From: an uncultured Flavobacteriaceae bacterium
GTDB taxonomy: Bacteria; Bacteroidota; Bacteroidia; Flavobacteriales; Flavobacteriaceae
DNA length: 64,000 nt
Direction: 5' to 3'
NCBI GenBank assembly: GCA_937901915.1
Contig: CALGUD010000153.1
Coordinates: 1-64,000, forward strand
Below, piece by piece: positions 1 to 7,717 of the stretch (the stretch's first letter is position 1; each line of letters starts with the position of its first letter). The position numbers were made by a program, and so were the translations under genes. The notes below the pieces were generated by a model. The model did not search any database. It saw only the letters and a list, made by a program, of their open reading frames with translations, and was not told the DNA's origin.

Positions 1-436
1 AGTCTACTGCAATTCCTTCTTTGGCGTTTGCTTCAAAATCAATGTCACTCCATCTGTAGCAGTGCCTGCCCCACATGAGGGAACGGCCTCCAACATGATG
101 CCCGCGAATCCAGTCAAAACGTTCTACTTCATCGTAAGGATATTCATCATCTTTATTTACCCAGTGTTTGTTATCTTCTCTTACCCACCAGTTTAACCGG
201 TCCTGTTTTGAATAATGTTTTTCAACTTCTTCATAAGGTGGCCTGTTTTGGTTGGATAACTCCCAGGAGTCTAAATTAGCTGTTGGATATTCACCATGTT
301 GAACCATCCTGCCTCTTTCCAGTACTAATGTTTTATATCCTTTAGTACATAATTCCATAGCGGCATAACCTCCGCTGATTCCGGAACCTATAACGATTGC
401 GTCGTAGGTTAAATCTTCGTTTTCTTGTGTACTCAT
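1..436 (-). CDS. GMC-family FAD oxidoreductase, large subunit (N-terminal part; cut by window edge)
   Basis: This reads from ATG at 436 leftward to the window edge, so only about 145 N-terminal residues are visible. An ADP-binding motif, IGSGISGGYAAMEL, follows a short leader, and LVLERGR ends the second strand, as in GMC flavoproteins. HHVGGRSLMWGR is the conserved FAD-contact segment. No signal peptide is present. The start overlaps the stop of the upstream subunit-3 gene by ATGA, so the two are translationally coupled. It closely resembles the complete GMC proteins at 7718 and 49137. By family it oxidises a sugar hydroxyl. Export is probably as a passenger of the Tat-signal-bearing small subunit, as in fructose dehydrogenase. 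The substrate is unknown. Confidence 0.93.
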   Translation of the reverse strand, partial: MSTQENEDLTYDAIVIGSGISGGYAAMELCTKGYKTLVLERGRMVQHGEYPTANLDSWELSNQNRPPYEEVEKHYSKQDRLNWWVREDNKHWVNKDDEYPYDEVERFDWIRGHHVGGRSLMWGRHCYRWSDIDFEANAKEGIAVD

Positions 437-999
437 ATTGCCCATGCTTTTCCTCCTGTTTCTTCAAGGGTAATACATGGTTCGTATTTTCCGGGTACAG
501 GTAGGTAGTTTAGATGTTTGGTTGCTATTTCTTCGGTAGATAAATAATATGCTATGGTTTGCTGTTTTAATTCCAAAAACGCACCCTGTGCCATTTTATC
601 TTTATCTTCTGAAGATGTGATTAATTGGTTAAGAATTGCTTCCTGTTCAGAAAGGTCTGCTTTCAGAAATTCAGAGTCATTCAGATATTTCATTAATGAA
701 GAAAACCTTTTGGTATAATTTTCTTTTTCATGTGGCCGGTATACGGTCCCCACCATAATGTCTATTATTTTATGAACGCCTACATCTGTAGCTGAAGGGC
801 TATCTGTTTTAGGCAGAATAATATCTGCAATAGTTTTCACGTGCTGAAATTCGTTGCCGTTAAAATATGTAAGGGCATAGTCTTTCCCAACCTCTTCTGC
901 TGGTTTTTTACAACCGGTAAGCAGCGAGCTCATTAAGGGCGCACTTATGGCTGCTCCTGTTGCGAGAGTAACCAGTTTAATAACTTCTCTTCTTTGCAT
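433..999 (-). CDS. Gluconate 2-dehydrogenase subunit 3 family lipoprotein
   Basis: This 188-residue protein is the small partner of the GMC flavoprotein that follows it with a 4-nt overlap. The N terminus has a twin arginine (MQRREVIKL), a hydrophobic stretch and a lipobox ending LLTGC at Cys30, so it is probably a Tat-exported lipoprotein. The body contains the family signature TIADIILPKTDSPSATDVGV. The C-terminal part ends near ETGGKAWAI, almost identical to the paralogue at 9436 (LTGGKAWSL). In known dehydrogenases the small subunit supplies the export signal and stabilises the large subunit. It belongs to the long minus-strand operon, 5 nt after the xylanase gene. Confidence 0.9.
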   Translation of the reverse strand: MQRREVIKLVTLATGAAISAPLMSSLLTGCKKPAEEVGKDYALTYFNGNEFQHVKTIADIILPKTDSPSATDVGVHKIIDIMVGTVYRPHEKENYTKRFSSLMKYLNDSEFLKADLSEQEAILNQLITSSEDKDKMAQGAFLELKQQTIAYYLSTEEIATKHLNYLPVPGKYEPCITLEETGGKAWAI

Positions 1000-1004
1000 A
1001 ATAC

Positions 1005-2105
1005 TTATTTTATTTCTTCTGTAAGGCCTTCAGCAAACCCATAAAATGCCGGTTTCGGCTTCAGGTCTTTATCAAAAATAGAGGGCCAGTCATTTAATTT
1101 AAAAAATGGGTTAATCCAGGTATATTTATCTGTAAAACCCCAAAAAGTGATTCCGTATTGTTGTTCTTTAGGTACAATAGAGCGGTACATAAGAACCAGG
1201 TTTTTGTACTTTTCCGCCTGTTGTTGCTTCATCTCTTCAGTCAATTCATCATGAATTTGTTCGCCGCCACCCTGAGTGTCGTCGTGTTTATTAAAAATGA
1301 TATCAACTTCAGAAAGGTGTATTTTTAAACCGGTGTCAGCGGCCTTTTTTAGCGTATATGCTATGAGGCTGTCGGGAACGTCCATACGCGTATGCATTTG
1401 AAAACCCAGTCCGGAAATAGGTACTCCCTGCGATTTTAAATCGTCAATCATACGAAGTGTCCCGTTTAGTTTTGCCGTGTCCCGCTCAATATTGAAATCA
1501 TTGTAAAAAAGCACAGCATCAGGGTCCGCTTCGTGGGCATAGTTAAAAGCTTTGGCTATATAGTCCTTGCCCAAGGCATTGTACCACACAGTTTCTCGAT
1601 ATTCTCCTCCTGCCGTGTTCATAGCTTCATTCACTACGTCCCATCCGTCAACTTTTCCTTTGTAACGGCCTACATAAGTTTGGATATAATCTTTCATGAG
1701 CGAATCCAACGCCACAGAGTCCTTTTCAGCGAATTCTTCAACCCATTTCGGGGTACCGCTGTGCCAGATTAAGGCATGGCCAAAAAGTCTCTTATTGTGT
1801 TTCTGGGCATATTCAAGCAACCTATCCGGTGCTTCAAAATTATACGTACCGGGTTCGCCTGCCACCATGAACATTTTCATTGAATTTTCAGCAGTCACAC
1901 TATTAAAATGTTGTATTTCCAGACTGTCTTTAATGGAATCTCTTCCTATTGAAAATAAGCTAATGGCCGACCCTACCGGGAAATCTGCCAGGTCTTTCAG
2001 GCTTTTATCAACCACTTTTTTTTCTTCAGATTTTTTTTCCTGTGCGCAGGAAGCCATGATAATGCCTGCACCGACCAGGAAAACGTATTTAATGTACTTT
2101 TTCAT
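1005..2105 (-). CDS. Endo-1,4-beta-xylanase, glycoside hydrolase family 10, lipoprotein
   Basis: The 366-residue protein has a lipoprotein signal ending in Cys20 (MASC), followed by a charged linker and a GH10 TIM barrel. The catalytic acid/base is Glu160 in WDVVNEAM and the nucleophile is Glu266 in HLSEVDI. FGHALIWHSGTPKW and WGFTDKYTWI are further GH10 signatures. It should cleave xylan or related beta-1,4 chains at the cell surface or in the periplasm. It lies between the DUF1080 hydrolase and the GMC/subunit-3 pair in a sugar operon, which suggests it supplies oligosaccharides to that pathway. No separate binding module is visible. Activity on other beta-1,4-glycosides is possible. Confidence 0.94.
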   Translation of the reverse strand: MKKYIKYVFLVGAGIIMASCAQEKKSEEKKVVDKSLKDLADFPVGSAISLFSIGRDSIKDSLEIQHFNSVTAENSMKMFMVAGEPGTYNFEAPDRLLEYAQKHNKRLFGHALIWHSGTPKWVEEFAEKDSVALDSLMKDYIQTYVGRYKGKVDGWDVVNEAMNTAGGEYRETVWYNALGKDYIAKAFNYAHEADPDAVLFYNDFNIERDTAKLNGTLRMIDDLKSQGVPISGLGFQMHTRMDVPDSLIAYTLKKAADTGLKIHLSEVDIIFNKHDDTQGGGEQIHDELTEEMKQQQAEKYKNLVLMYRSIVPKEQQYGITFWGFTDKYTWINPFFKLNDWPSIFDKDLKPKPAFYGFAEGLTEEIK

Positions 2106-2134
2106 TGTAAATAATTTGTAAATATTAGTTTGGT

Positions 2135-2947
2135 TTAATTTAATTCTCTTACCCAGATATTCCGGTAACTTACCCGGCTGTTATCGCCGTGATCCTGTAA
2201 TAAAAGAGGGCCTTTACCATGTGCCTGATTTTTAGGCCACCCTATATATTCGGTAGTACCTTCTAATTCATAATGGTCCTGCACCAGGATACCGTTATGT
2301 AAAACTGTTATTGTTCCTGGTTTCGTTTTTTTACCTTCGTCATCAAATTCCGGAGCGTGATAAATAATATCATACGTATTCCATTCACCGGATGTAACCG
2401 AAGCCATTGCTAAAGGAATGGACTGCTTATAAATAGAGCCTACCTGGCCATTCACATAAGTGGGGTTGTCATTATTGTCCAAAATCTGTACTTCATACTT
2501 TCCTTGAAGAAAAACACCGCTATTACCCCTGGATTGATTTTCTCCCTGTACTTCAGCCGGGGACCTCCACTCAAGATGAAGTTGTATATCGCCAAAATTC
2601 TTTTTTGTCTGAATATCACCGGATTTATCTTTCACGGTCATACTACCGTCATTGTTTAAGGTCCATTTTGCCTCAGTAGAATCTTTAACAGTAATCCATT
2701 CATCTAAATTTTTTCCATCAAACAGAACAATTGCGTCTGATGGAGGTGTGCTCTCTGTGGCTGGTGTAACCACCGGTACTTTTGGTTCCCATACTTCTGT
2801 TTCTTTCGGATCTTTGGGTTCTGTCATATCAGGTTGTGTTTCATCTGCTATCTTAGATGCAGTTTCTACTATTTCTTTTGTAGTCTCTGTGTTTTTGCAG
2901 GAATACAAAAGGAAAATTGACAATATAACAATCGGTATATTCTTCAT
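2135..2947 (-). CDS. DUF1080 (3-keto-disaccharide hydrolase family) lipoprotein
   Basis: This 270-residue protein starts with a lipoprotein signal ending at Cys17 (LLYSC). An acidic and Pro/Thr-rich linker follows up to about residue 68, then one DUF1080 beta-jelly-roll domain (PF06439). Family hallmarks include IVLFDGKNLDEW at the domain start, then QLHLEWRSP, RGNSGVFLQGKYEVQILD and the C-terminal RNIWVREL. Pfam names the family 3-keto-disaccharide hydrolase. Together with the GMC oxidase genes downstream this supports cleavage of a C3-oxidised glycoside in the periplasm. It is 32 nt after the isomerase gene and 29 nt before the xylanase gene, in the same direction. Confidence 0.9.
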   Translation of the reverse strand: MKNIPIVILSIFLLYSCKNTETTKEIVETASKIADETQPDMTEPKDPKETEVWEPKVPVVTPATESTPPSDAIVLFDGKNLDEWITVKDSTEAKWTLNNDGSMTVKDKSGDIQTKKNFGDIQLHLEWRSPAEVQGENQSRGNSGVFLQGKYEVQILDNNDNPTYVNGQVGSIYKQSIPLAMASVTSGEWNTYDIIYHAPEFDDEGKKTKPGTITVLHNGILVQDHYELEGTTEYIGWPKNQAHGKGPLLLQDHGDNSRVSYRNIWVRELN

Positions 2948-2979
2948 ATTTCAAATAATTTTCTGCTAGTTACCACCTT

Positions 2980-4032
2980 TTATACCCCTAATATATTTTT
3001 TAACAGATCTTTATCAATACTTCCTCCGGCAAAATCGTCAAAAGTTTTTTGGGTAGCTTCAATAATATGGTCCTGAATAAACGGAGCACCTTCACGGGCA
3101 CCCTGTTCAGGGCTTTTCATGCAACATTCCCATTCCATTACTGCCCATACATCACAACCGTACTGGGTTAATTTAGAAAATATGGCAGCAAAATCAACCT
3201 GCCCGTCTCCTAAAGAGCGGAACCTGCCTGCACGGTCTATCCAGTCGGAATAACCTCCGTATACACCCTGTTTTCCTGTGGGGTTAAATTCGGCATCCTT
3301 TACATGAAATGCTTTGATATGCTGGTGATAAAAGTCAATAAATTGAACATAGTCCAGTTGCTGCAACACAAAATGGCTAGGATCGTATAATATATTTACT
3401 CTTTTGTGATTTCCCGTAGCCTCTAAAAAACGTTCAAAAGTTATTCCGTCATGTAAATCTTCACCGGGATGGATTTCGTAACAAACATCAACCCCGTTTT
3501 CATCAAAATGGTTGAGAATAGGCATCCATCTTTTTGCCAGTTCTTCAAACCCCATTTTTACCAGTCCCTGGGGTCTTTGTGGCCACGGATACATTGTGTG
3601 CCATAAGAGGGCTCCTGAAAATGTAGCATGAGTTTTTAAGCCCAGTCTTTTACTGGCGGTACCGGCATTTTTTACTGTTTGTACAGCCCATTCGGTCCTG
3701 GCCTTGGGATTATTTTTCACTTCATCCGGTGCAAAACCATCAAACATGGTATCATAAGCTGGATTTACAGCTACCAATTGTCCTTGCAGGTGGGTAGAAA
3801 TTTCTGTAATTTCCAGGCCGTATGAATTTATTTTTCCTTTTAGTTCATCGCAATATGTCTGACTTTCAGCGGCTTTATCAACATCAATAATAAATTTTTC
3901 CCATGCAGGTAACTGAATACCTTTATAACCCAGATCGCTTGCCCATTTACAAAGGCCGTCCAGAGAGTTATAAGGAGCTTTACTATCTACAAATTGTGCT
4001 AAAAATACCGCGGGTCCTTTTATTGTTTTCAC
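2980..4032 (-). CDS. Sugar phosphate isomerase/epimerase family TIM-barrel protein (cytoplasmic)
   Basis: The protein has about 351 residues of xylose-isomerase-like TIM barrel (AP_endonuc_2). Metal-site segments include CYEIHPGEDLHDG, ILYDPSHFVLQQLDY and HVKDAEF, and VMEWECCM closes the barrel. No signal peptide is present, so it is probably cytoplasmic, unlike the other three isomerases of the window. The open frame extends to a GTG at 4065, but that lies inside a palindromic repeat. GTG at 4032 gives the usual N terminus (KTIKGPAVFLAQF) and is preferred. It lies between the Gfo/Idh/MocA reductase and the DUF1080 hydrolase, a pairing common in keto-sugar and inositol-type catabolism. The substrate cannot be read from sequence. 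Confidence 0.88.
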   Translation of the reverse strand: MKTIKGPAVFLAQFVDSKAPYNSLDGLCKWASDLGYKGIQLPAWEKFIIDVDKAAESQTYCDELKGKINSYGLEITEISTHLQGQLVAVNPAYDTMFDGFAPDEVKNNPKARTEWAVQTVKNAGTASKRLGLKTHATFSGALLWHTMYPWPQRPQGLVKMGFEELAKRWMPILNHFDENGVDVCYEIHPGEDLHDGITFERFLEATGNHKRVNILYDPSHFVLQQLDYVQFIDFYHQHIKAFHVKDAEFNPTGKQGVYGGYSDWIDRAGRFRSLGDGQVDFAAIFSKLTQYGCDVWAVMEWECCMKSPEQGAREGAPFIQDHIIEATQKTFDDFAGGSIDKDLLKNILGV

Positions 4033-4057
4033 GCTTATTAAATTTATTATTTTAAAA

Positions 4058-4088
4058 TACCTCACAGGTTTTAAAAACCTGTGAGGTA
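4058..4088. repeat. REP-like palindrome, copy 1
   Basis: A perfect 15-bp inverted repeat with arms TACCTCACAGGTTTT and its complement, separated by a single A. It sits between the Gfo/Idh/MocA gene and the following isomerase gene. The same core occurs at 27053-27088, so it is a dispersed element rather than only a local terminator. It could still act as an mRNA stem between two operon genes. Confidence 0.85.
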
Positions 4089-4092
4089 TAAA

Positions 4093-5232
4093 TTATTTTT
4101 CTAACTCTAACCAAATGTTTCCTTTGCTATTGGATGCTACCGATTTTTCAATAAAATCCATACCCCGTACACCATCCCGCATTGTTGGGAACTCTCCTGA
4201 ATTGTATTTTTCTCCCCTTATAGCTCGTGCAGCACCTAAATAGATGTTTGCCATGGAATCAAAAATGCCTTCAGGGTGTCCCGGAGGTAGTTTGGTGCCA
4301 TCCAATGAGAGTTCACTATTGTAAGCATGCCCTGGTTTATAAACCTGTAGAGGCTTATCGTCTGATAGTACATAGAGGTAATTTGGGTTTTCCTGTTCCC
4401 ATCGGAACCCACCCTTATCTCCATAGATTGCAATGGTCAATCCGTTTTCTTCACCGGTTGCAATCTGGCTGGAGCGTACAACACCTTTTGCGTGTTCAGA
4501 GAACCGGACAAGCATTGTAGCATCAATATCCATTTTATTATCACTATAGAGGTAGTTAAAATCGGCAAGAACGGATTTAACTTCCAATCCGGTAGTAAAT
4601 TCAATCATATTAAATGCATGAACGCCTATATCTCCCACACAACAACTGGCACCTGATTTTTCAGGGTTTAAACGCCATGTTGTTTTTCTTTTTTCAGGAT
4701 CGTGAATAAGTGTATTTATCCATCCCTGGTAGTATTGAGCATCAACTTTATGTATTTTACCCAATGCACCTGCTTTTATCATTTCACGCATTTGCCGTAC
4801 CATGGGATAACCGGTATACGTATGTGTAAGTGCAAATACTGTTTTGGATTTTTCCAGTGCATCCTCGAGAATTTTAGCTTCCTTATAGGTTGTTGTCATT
4901 GGTTTTTCACAAATAACATGAAAGCCTGATTCTATGAGCTTTTTAGCCATTGGAAAATGTAAAAAATTAGGAGTAAGGATTGACACTACCTGCATTCTTT
5001 CGGATTCAGGAAGCTTTAATTCCTCTTCAACCAATGTATCAAAATCTTTATAAATACGGTTTGTAGGCAATCCAATGTGTTCTGCAAAATCCTTATTATC
5101 TTTAAAATTGGGATTAAAAACGCCCCCTACGATTTCATAGTTATCATTAATAAATGAAGCTACCCTGTGCAGCACGCCAATTAATGAGTCGCCACCACCA
5201 CCCAGTATTCCAAGTCTTATTTTTTTTGCCAT
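4093..5232 (-). CDS. Gfo/Idh/MocA family NAD(P)-dependent oxidoreductase
   Basis: This 379-residue protein starts with a Rossmann motif (LGILGGGGDSLIG) and carries the family signature CEKPMTTTYKEA. The C-terminal GFO_IDH_MocA domain includes CVGDIGVHAFNMIEFTTGL, which contains the conserved Asp and His that act on the sugar. No signal peptide is present, so it is cytoplasmic. The family oxidises or reduces sugars and inositols. Here it probably reduces a 3-keto-sugar, or interconverts keto and hydroxy forms, after uptake by the MFS carrier encoded just upstream. The spacing to the MFS gene is 32 nt. Confidence 0.92.
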   Translation of the reverse strand: MAKKIRLGILGGGGDSLIGVLHRVASFINDNYEIVGGVFNPNFKDNKDFAEHIGLPTNRIYKDFDTLVEEELKLPESERMQVVSILTPNFLHFPMAKKLIESGFHVICEKPMTTTYKEAKILEDALEKSKTVFALTHTYTGYPMVRQMREMIKAGALGKIHKVDAQYYQGWINTLIHDPEKRKTTWRLNPEKSGASCCVGDIGVHAFNMIEFTTGLEVKSVLADFNYLYSDNKMDIDATMLVRFSEHAKGVVRSSQIATGEENGLTIAIYGDKGGFRWEQENPNYLYVLSDDKPLQVYKPGHAYNSELSLDGTKLPPGHPEGIFDSMANIYLGAARAIRGEKYNSGEFPTMRDGVRGMDFIEKSVASNSKGNIWLELEK

Positions 5233-5264
5233 TTTTATTTTAAAGGTTTTATTATTAATTTTTT

Positions 5265-6488
5265 TTAATGGGCCACTTGTGGGATTCTTCTTTTTTCAAT
5301 TTTTTTACGTATAAAGAATAAGATTCCAAACAATACAACTAATGCTAGTGGAAAATAAACCATAAAGCCTAATACTGATTTACCTGCAGCTATATCTGCA
5401 CTTGCACCGGTTAAACCTGAAGCTAAGGCATCTGCAATTTCCATATCAAGTTTAGAACCTATAATAACATTCCAGATTGAAACAGCAAACATTCCCATAC
5501 CACCAACTAGCGACATTCCCAATGCGCCTGTTTTTGATGTATATTCTGATATAAAGCCAATCATAGTTGGCCAAAAGTAACAGACACCAAGCGCAAATAA
5601 AGCTGCAGCAGCATAAATCATAGAACCATCAACAACACTCATTAAATAAATAGCTACGGCAGTAACAATTGCAGACATCCAAAGTACTCCAATTGGATTT
5701 AACTTATGGACAATTGGGCCTGCAAAGAAACGGCCTAATGCCATAATACCTGTAACTAGTGCTAACACTAACATTGGACTTGCACCAGAACTACCTAATA
5801 TCTTTTCTACCCATTGTTGGGGAATAAATTCGGATACAGCTGTTAAAGACATACAGAGAAATATAAAAATATATAAAGGGTCTGCAAGTGCTTTTATGTT
5901 TTTCGATGTGTTAGATTCAATATTTTCACCTTCAGGAAATTTCTGTGAGAAAACTAAATATCCATAAATGAGAGTTGGTATTAGCATGACTGCGATTTGC
6001 ATTTGCCAACCCATACCATAAGTTGTCATAAATTCTGAAACTAAAGCACCAATTACAAGACCTCCGGGAAACCATACATGAAATTTATTTAGCATAGCAG
6101 TACGGTTATTGGTATAAATATCTGCAATCATAGGATTACAAGCAGCTTCTACCGATCCATTGGCAAAACCAATGAAAAGAGTGGAAATTATTAAAGTCCA
6201 AAATCCCCCAGCATATATAGTTAATATTAGACCCAATACATGACATAAAAATGCAACTATCATTAATTTTTTAGGGCCAATAGTGTTGTAAAGAAGCCCA
6301 CCAATAATCATTGCTATTGGGAATCCTAAAAATGCCATACTGTTAATCCATCCTAATTTTTCATTTGATATTTCAAAATCAGTTCCTAACTGAGTTAAAA
6401 TCCCTGCTCTTATTGCAAATGTCATTGATGTAACAATCAATGATATACATGCTGCAATAAACAGTTTGTTTTTGTTAATGTTTTCCAT
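5265..6488 (-). CDS. MFS transporter, sugar/nucleoside type
   Basis: The 407-residue protein is strongly hydrophobic, with about 12 predicted transmembrane segments. It has an MFS-type layout including a conserved loop after TM2 (GGLLYNTIGPKKLM). It ends in a basic cytoplasmic tail. It most resembles sugar:cation symporters of the FucP or nucleoside-permease type found beside Gfo/Idh/MocA genes in Bacteroidota. Placed between an exported isomerase and cytoplasmic oxidoreductase and isomerase genes, it is the likely inner-membrane importer for the product of the periplasmic steps. The substrate is not determined. Confidence 0.9.
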   Translation of the reverse strand: MENINKNKLFIAACISLIVTSMTFAIRAGILTQLGTDFEISNEKLGWINSMAFLGFPIAMIIGGLLYNTIGPKKLMIVAFLCHVLGLILTIYAGGFWTLIISTLFIGFANGSVEAACNPMIADIYTNNRTAMLNKFHVWFPGGLVIGALVSEFMTTYGMGWQMQIAVMLIPTLIYGYLVFSQKFPEGENIESNTSKNIKALADPLYIFIFLCMSLTAVSEFIPQQWVEKILGSSGASPMLVLALVTGIMALGRFFAGPIVHKLNPIGVLWMSAIVTAVAIYLMSVVDGSMIYAAAALFALGVCYFWPTMIGFISEYTSKTGALGMSLVGGMGMFAVSIWNVIIGSKLDMEIADALASGLTGASADIAAGKSVLGFMVYFPLALVVLFGILFFIRKKIEKRRIPQVAH

Positions 6489-6564
6489 TTTAATTAATTG
6501 GTTAGTTAGTTATAATAGAACTTCATGAATCCAAAAATTGATTCAGACCCGTGAAGTTAATATT

Positions 6565-7581
6565 TTATTTTATTTCTTCAGCAGTTTTAAGCAATAATGC
6601 TTTAGTAGCAAGAATACCTTCTTCTTCACTTAAATTGTTCCCCTCATATTCAACCCCTATAAAACCTTTAAAGCCTGAATCTTTTATTATTTTAATCATT
6701 TTCACATAATCAATAGTCGTTTCATTGCCGAGACTATCAAAATCATACGCTTTGGCACTCACCCCTTTTGCATAAGGCATCAGCTCTTCAGTACCTTTAT
6801 AAATATCGTACTGCTCAATACATTCACCACCCCATCGTTCGCCACTTTCCCGCTTTACACAAAAGTTTCCAAAATCAGGTAAGGTTCCGCAATTTGGTAA
6901 GTTTATAGTTTTAATCACTTCAACAACTTTTCCGGCATCTGAAGATAAACCTCCGTGGTTTTCAACAATCACATTGATATTTTTTGTAGCTGCATATTCT
7001 GCCAAACGCCCCAAACCATCCACTGAATTTTCGTGCCAAGCTTTCGGGTCTTTTTCAGCCTCGCCGCCGAACAAATTGACACGTACTGATGAGCAACCTA
7101 AATCAGCTGCAGCATCCACCCACATAGAATGTCTTCTGATTGCCTCATCACGTTCAGCTTTATCATTAACTGCTAAATCACCTTCATGATCTATCATAAT
7201 TAATACATTTTGGATGCCATGCTCACTACTTCTCTTTTTTAATTCCAAAACAAGGCTGTCTAAACTTGCCTGTTCGTTTCCTTCTTCCAGTTTGTATAAC
7301 TGACTTACATATTCAACACCTTCAAAACCCAATTCTTTCGCTTTTTTGGCAAAATCAAGGTTTGATAATGTTTTATCGTCCCTGATAGCTTTGTGAAGAG
7401 ACCATTGGGCTAATGATATTTTAAAAAAAGGCTCCACATCTTTTTTTGCTTCTTCAATCTCCTGAACAAGTTCATCTGACACATATTCTTTTTTCTTTGT
7501 ATCTCCGCACGATGCTAAGAATAAAACTATTATGGCCGTTGCGAGCTGAGAAACTGTTTTAATAAAGGATTGTACTTTCAT
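6565..7581 (-). CDS. Sugar phosphate isomerase/epimerase family lipoprotein
   Basis: The start at ATG 7581 gives a clean lipoprotein signal ending at Cys25 (VLFLASC). An in-frame ATG at 7596 would add five residues. The mature part is an AP_endonuc_2 TIM barrel with KISLAQWSLHKAI at the first strand, NVIVENHGGLSSDAGK and TLPDFGNFCV as metal-site segments, and GFIGVEYEGNN near the end. Such exported isomerases are frequent in Bacteroidota and often accompany GMC or DUF1080 genes. It is the first gene of the minus-strand operon and is divergent from the second GMC gene. Confidence 0.9.
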   Translation of the reverse strand: MKVQSFIKTVSQLATAIIVLFLASCGDTKKKEYVSDELVQEIEEAKKDVEPFFKISLAQWSLHKAIRDDKTLSNLDFAKKAKELGFEGVEYVSQLYKLEEGNEQASLDSLVLELKKRSSEHGIQNVLIMIDHEGDLAVNDKAERDEAIRRHSMWVDAAADLGCSSVRVNLFGGEAEKDPKAWHENSVDGLGRLAEYAATKNINVIVENHGGLSSDAGKVVEVIKTINLPNCGTLPDFGNFCVKRESGERWGGECIEQYDIYKGTEELMPYAKGVSAKAYDFDSLGNETTIDYVKMIKIIKDSGFKGFIGVEYEGNNLSEEEGILATKALLLKTAEEIK

Positions 7582-7680
7582 GCGGTTCTTTAACAAAAGA
7601 TTATGAATAATTTAACAAAAAGGCACTTACAATTAAAAGTCAATAAAAAAATCACGCGTCTAATGTAAAAAATTAATTTA

Positions 7681-7688
7681 TATATTTG
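7681..7688 (+). promoter_or_regulatory. Candidate Bacteroidota -7 promoter element for the 7718 GMC operon
   Basis: TATATTTG matches the TAnnTTTG consensus of the Bacteroidota primary sigma factor and lies 29 nt before the GMC start codon. No clear TTTG at -33 is seen. The 121-136 nt gap must also hold the promoter of the opposite operon, for which no clear match was found. Confidence 0.4.
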
Positions 7689-7717
7689 AAGCCTATCAAG
7701 AAAAATACCTTTATTAT

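Noticed and set aside
1696..2121. Plus-strand open frame opposite the xylanase
   Set aside because: It is antisense to a strongly supported GH10 gene and has no domain of its own.
4065..4065. Upstream start of the cytoplasmic isomerase
   Set aside because: The codon is GTG and lies inside a dispersed palindrome. GTG at 4032 gives the normal family N terminus.
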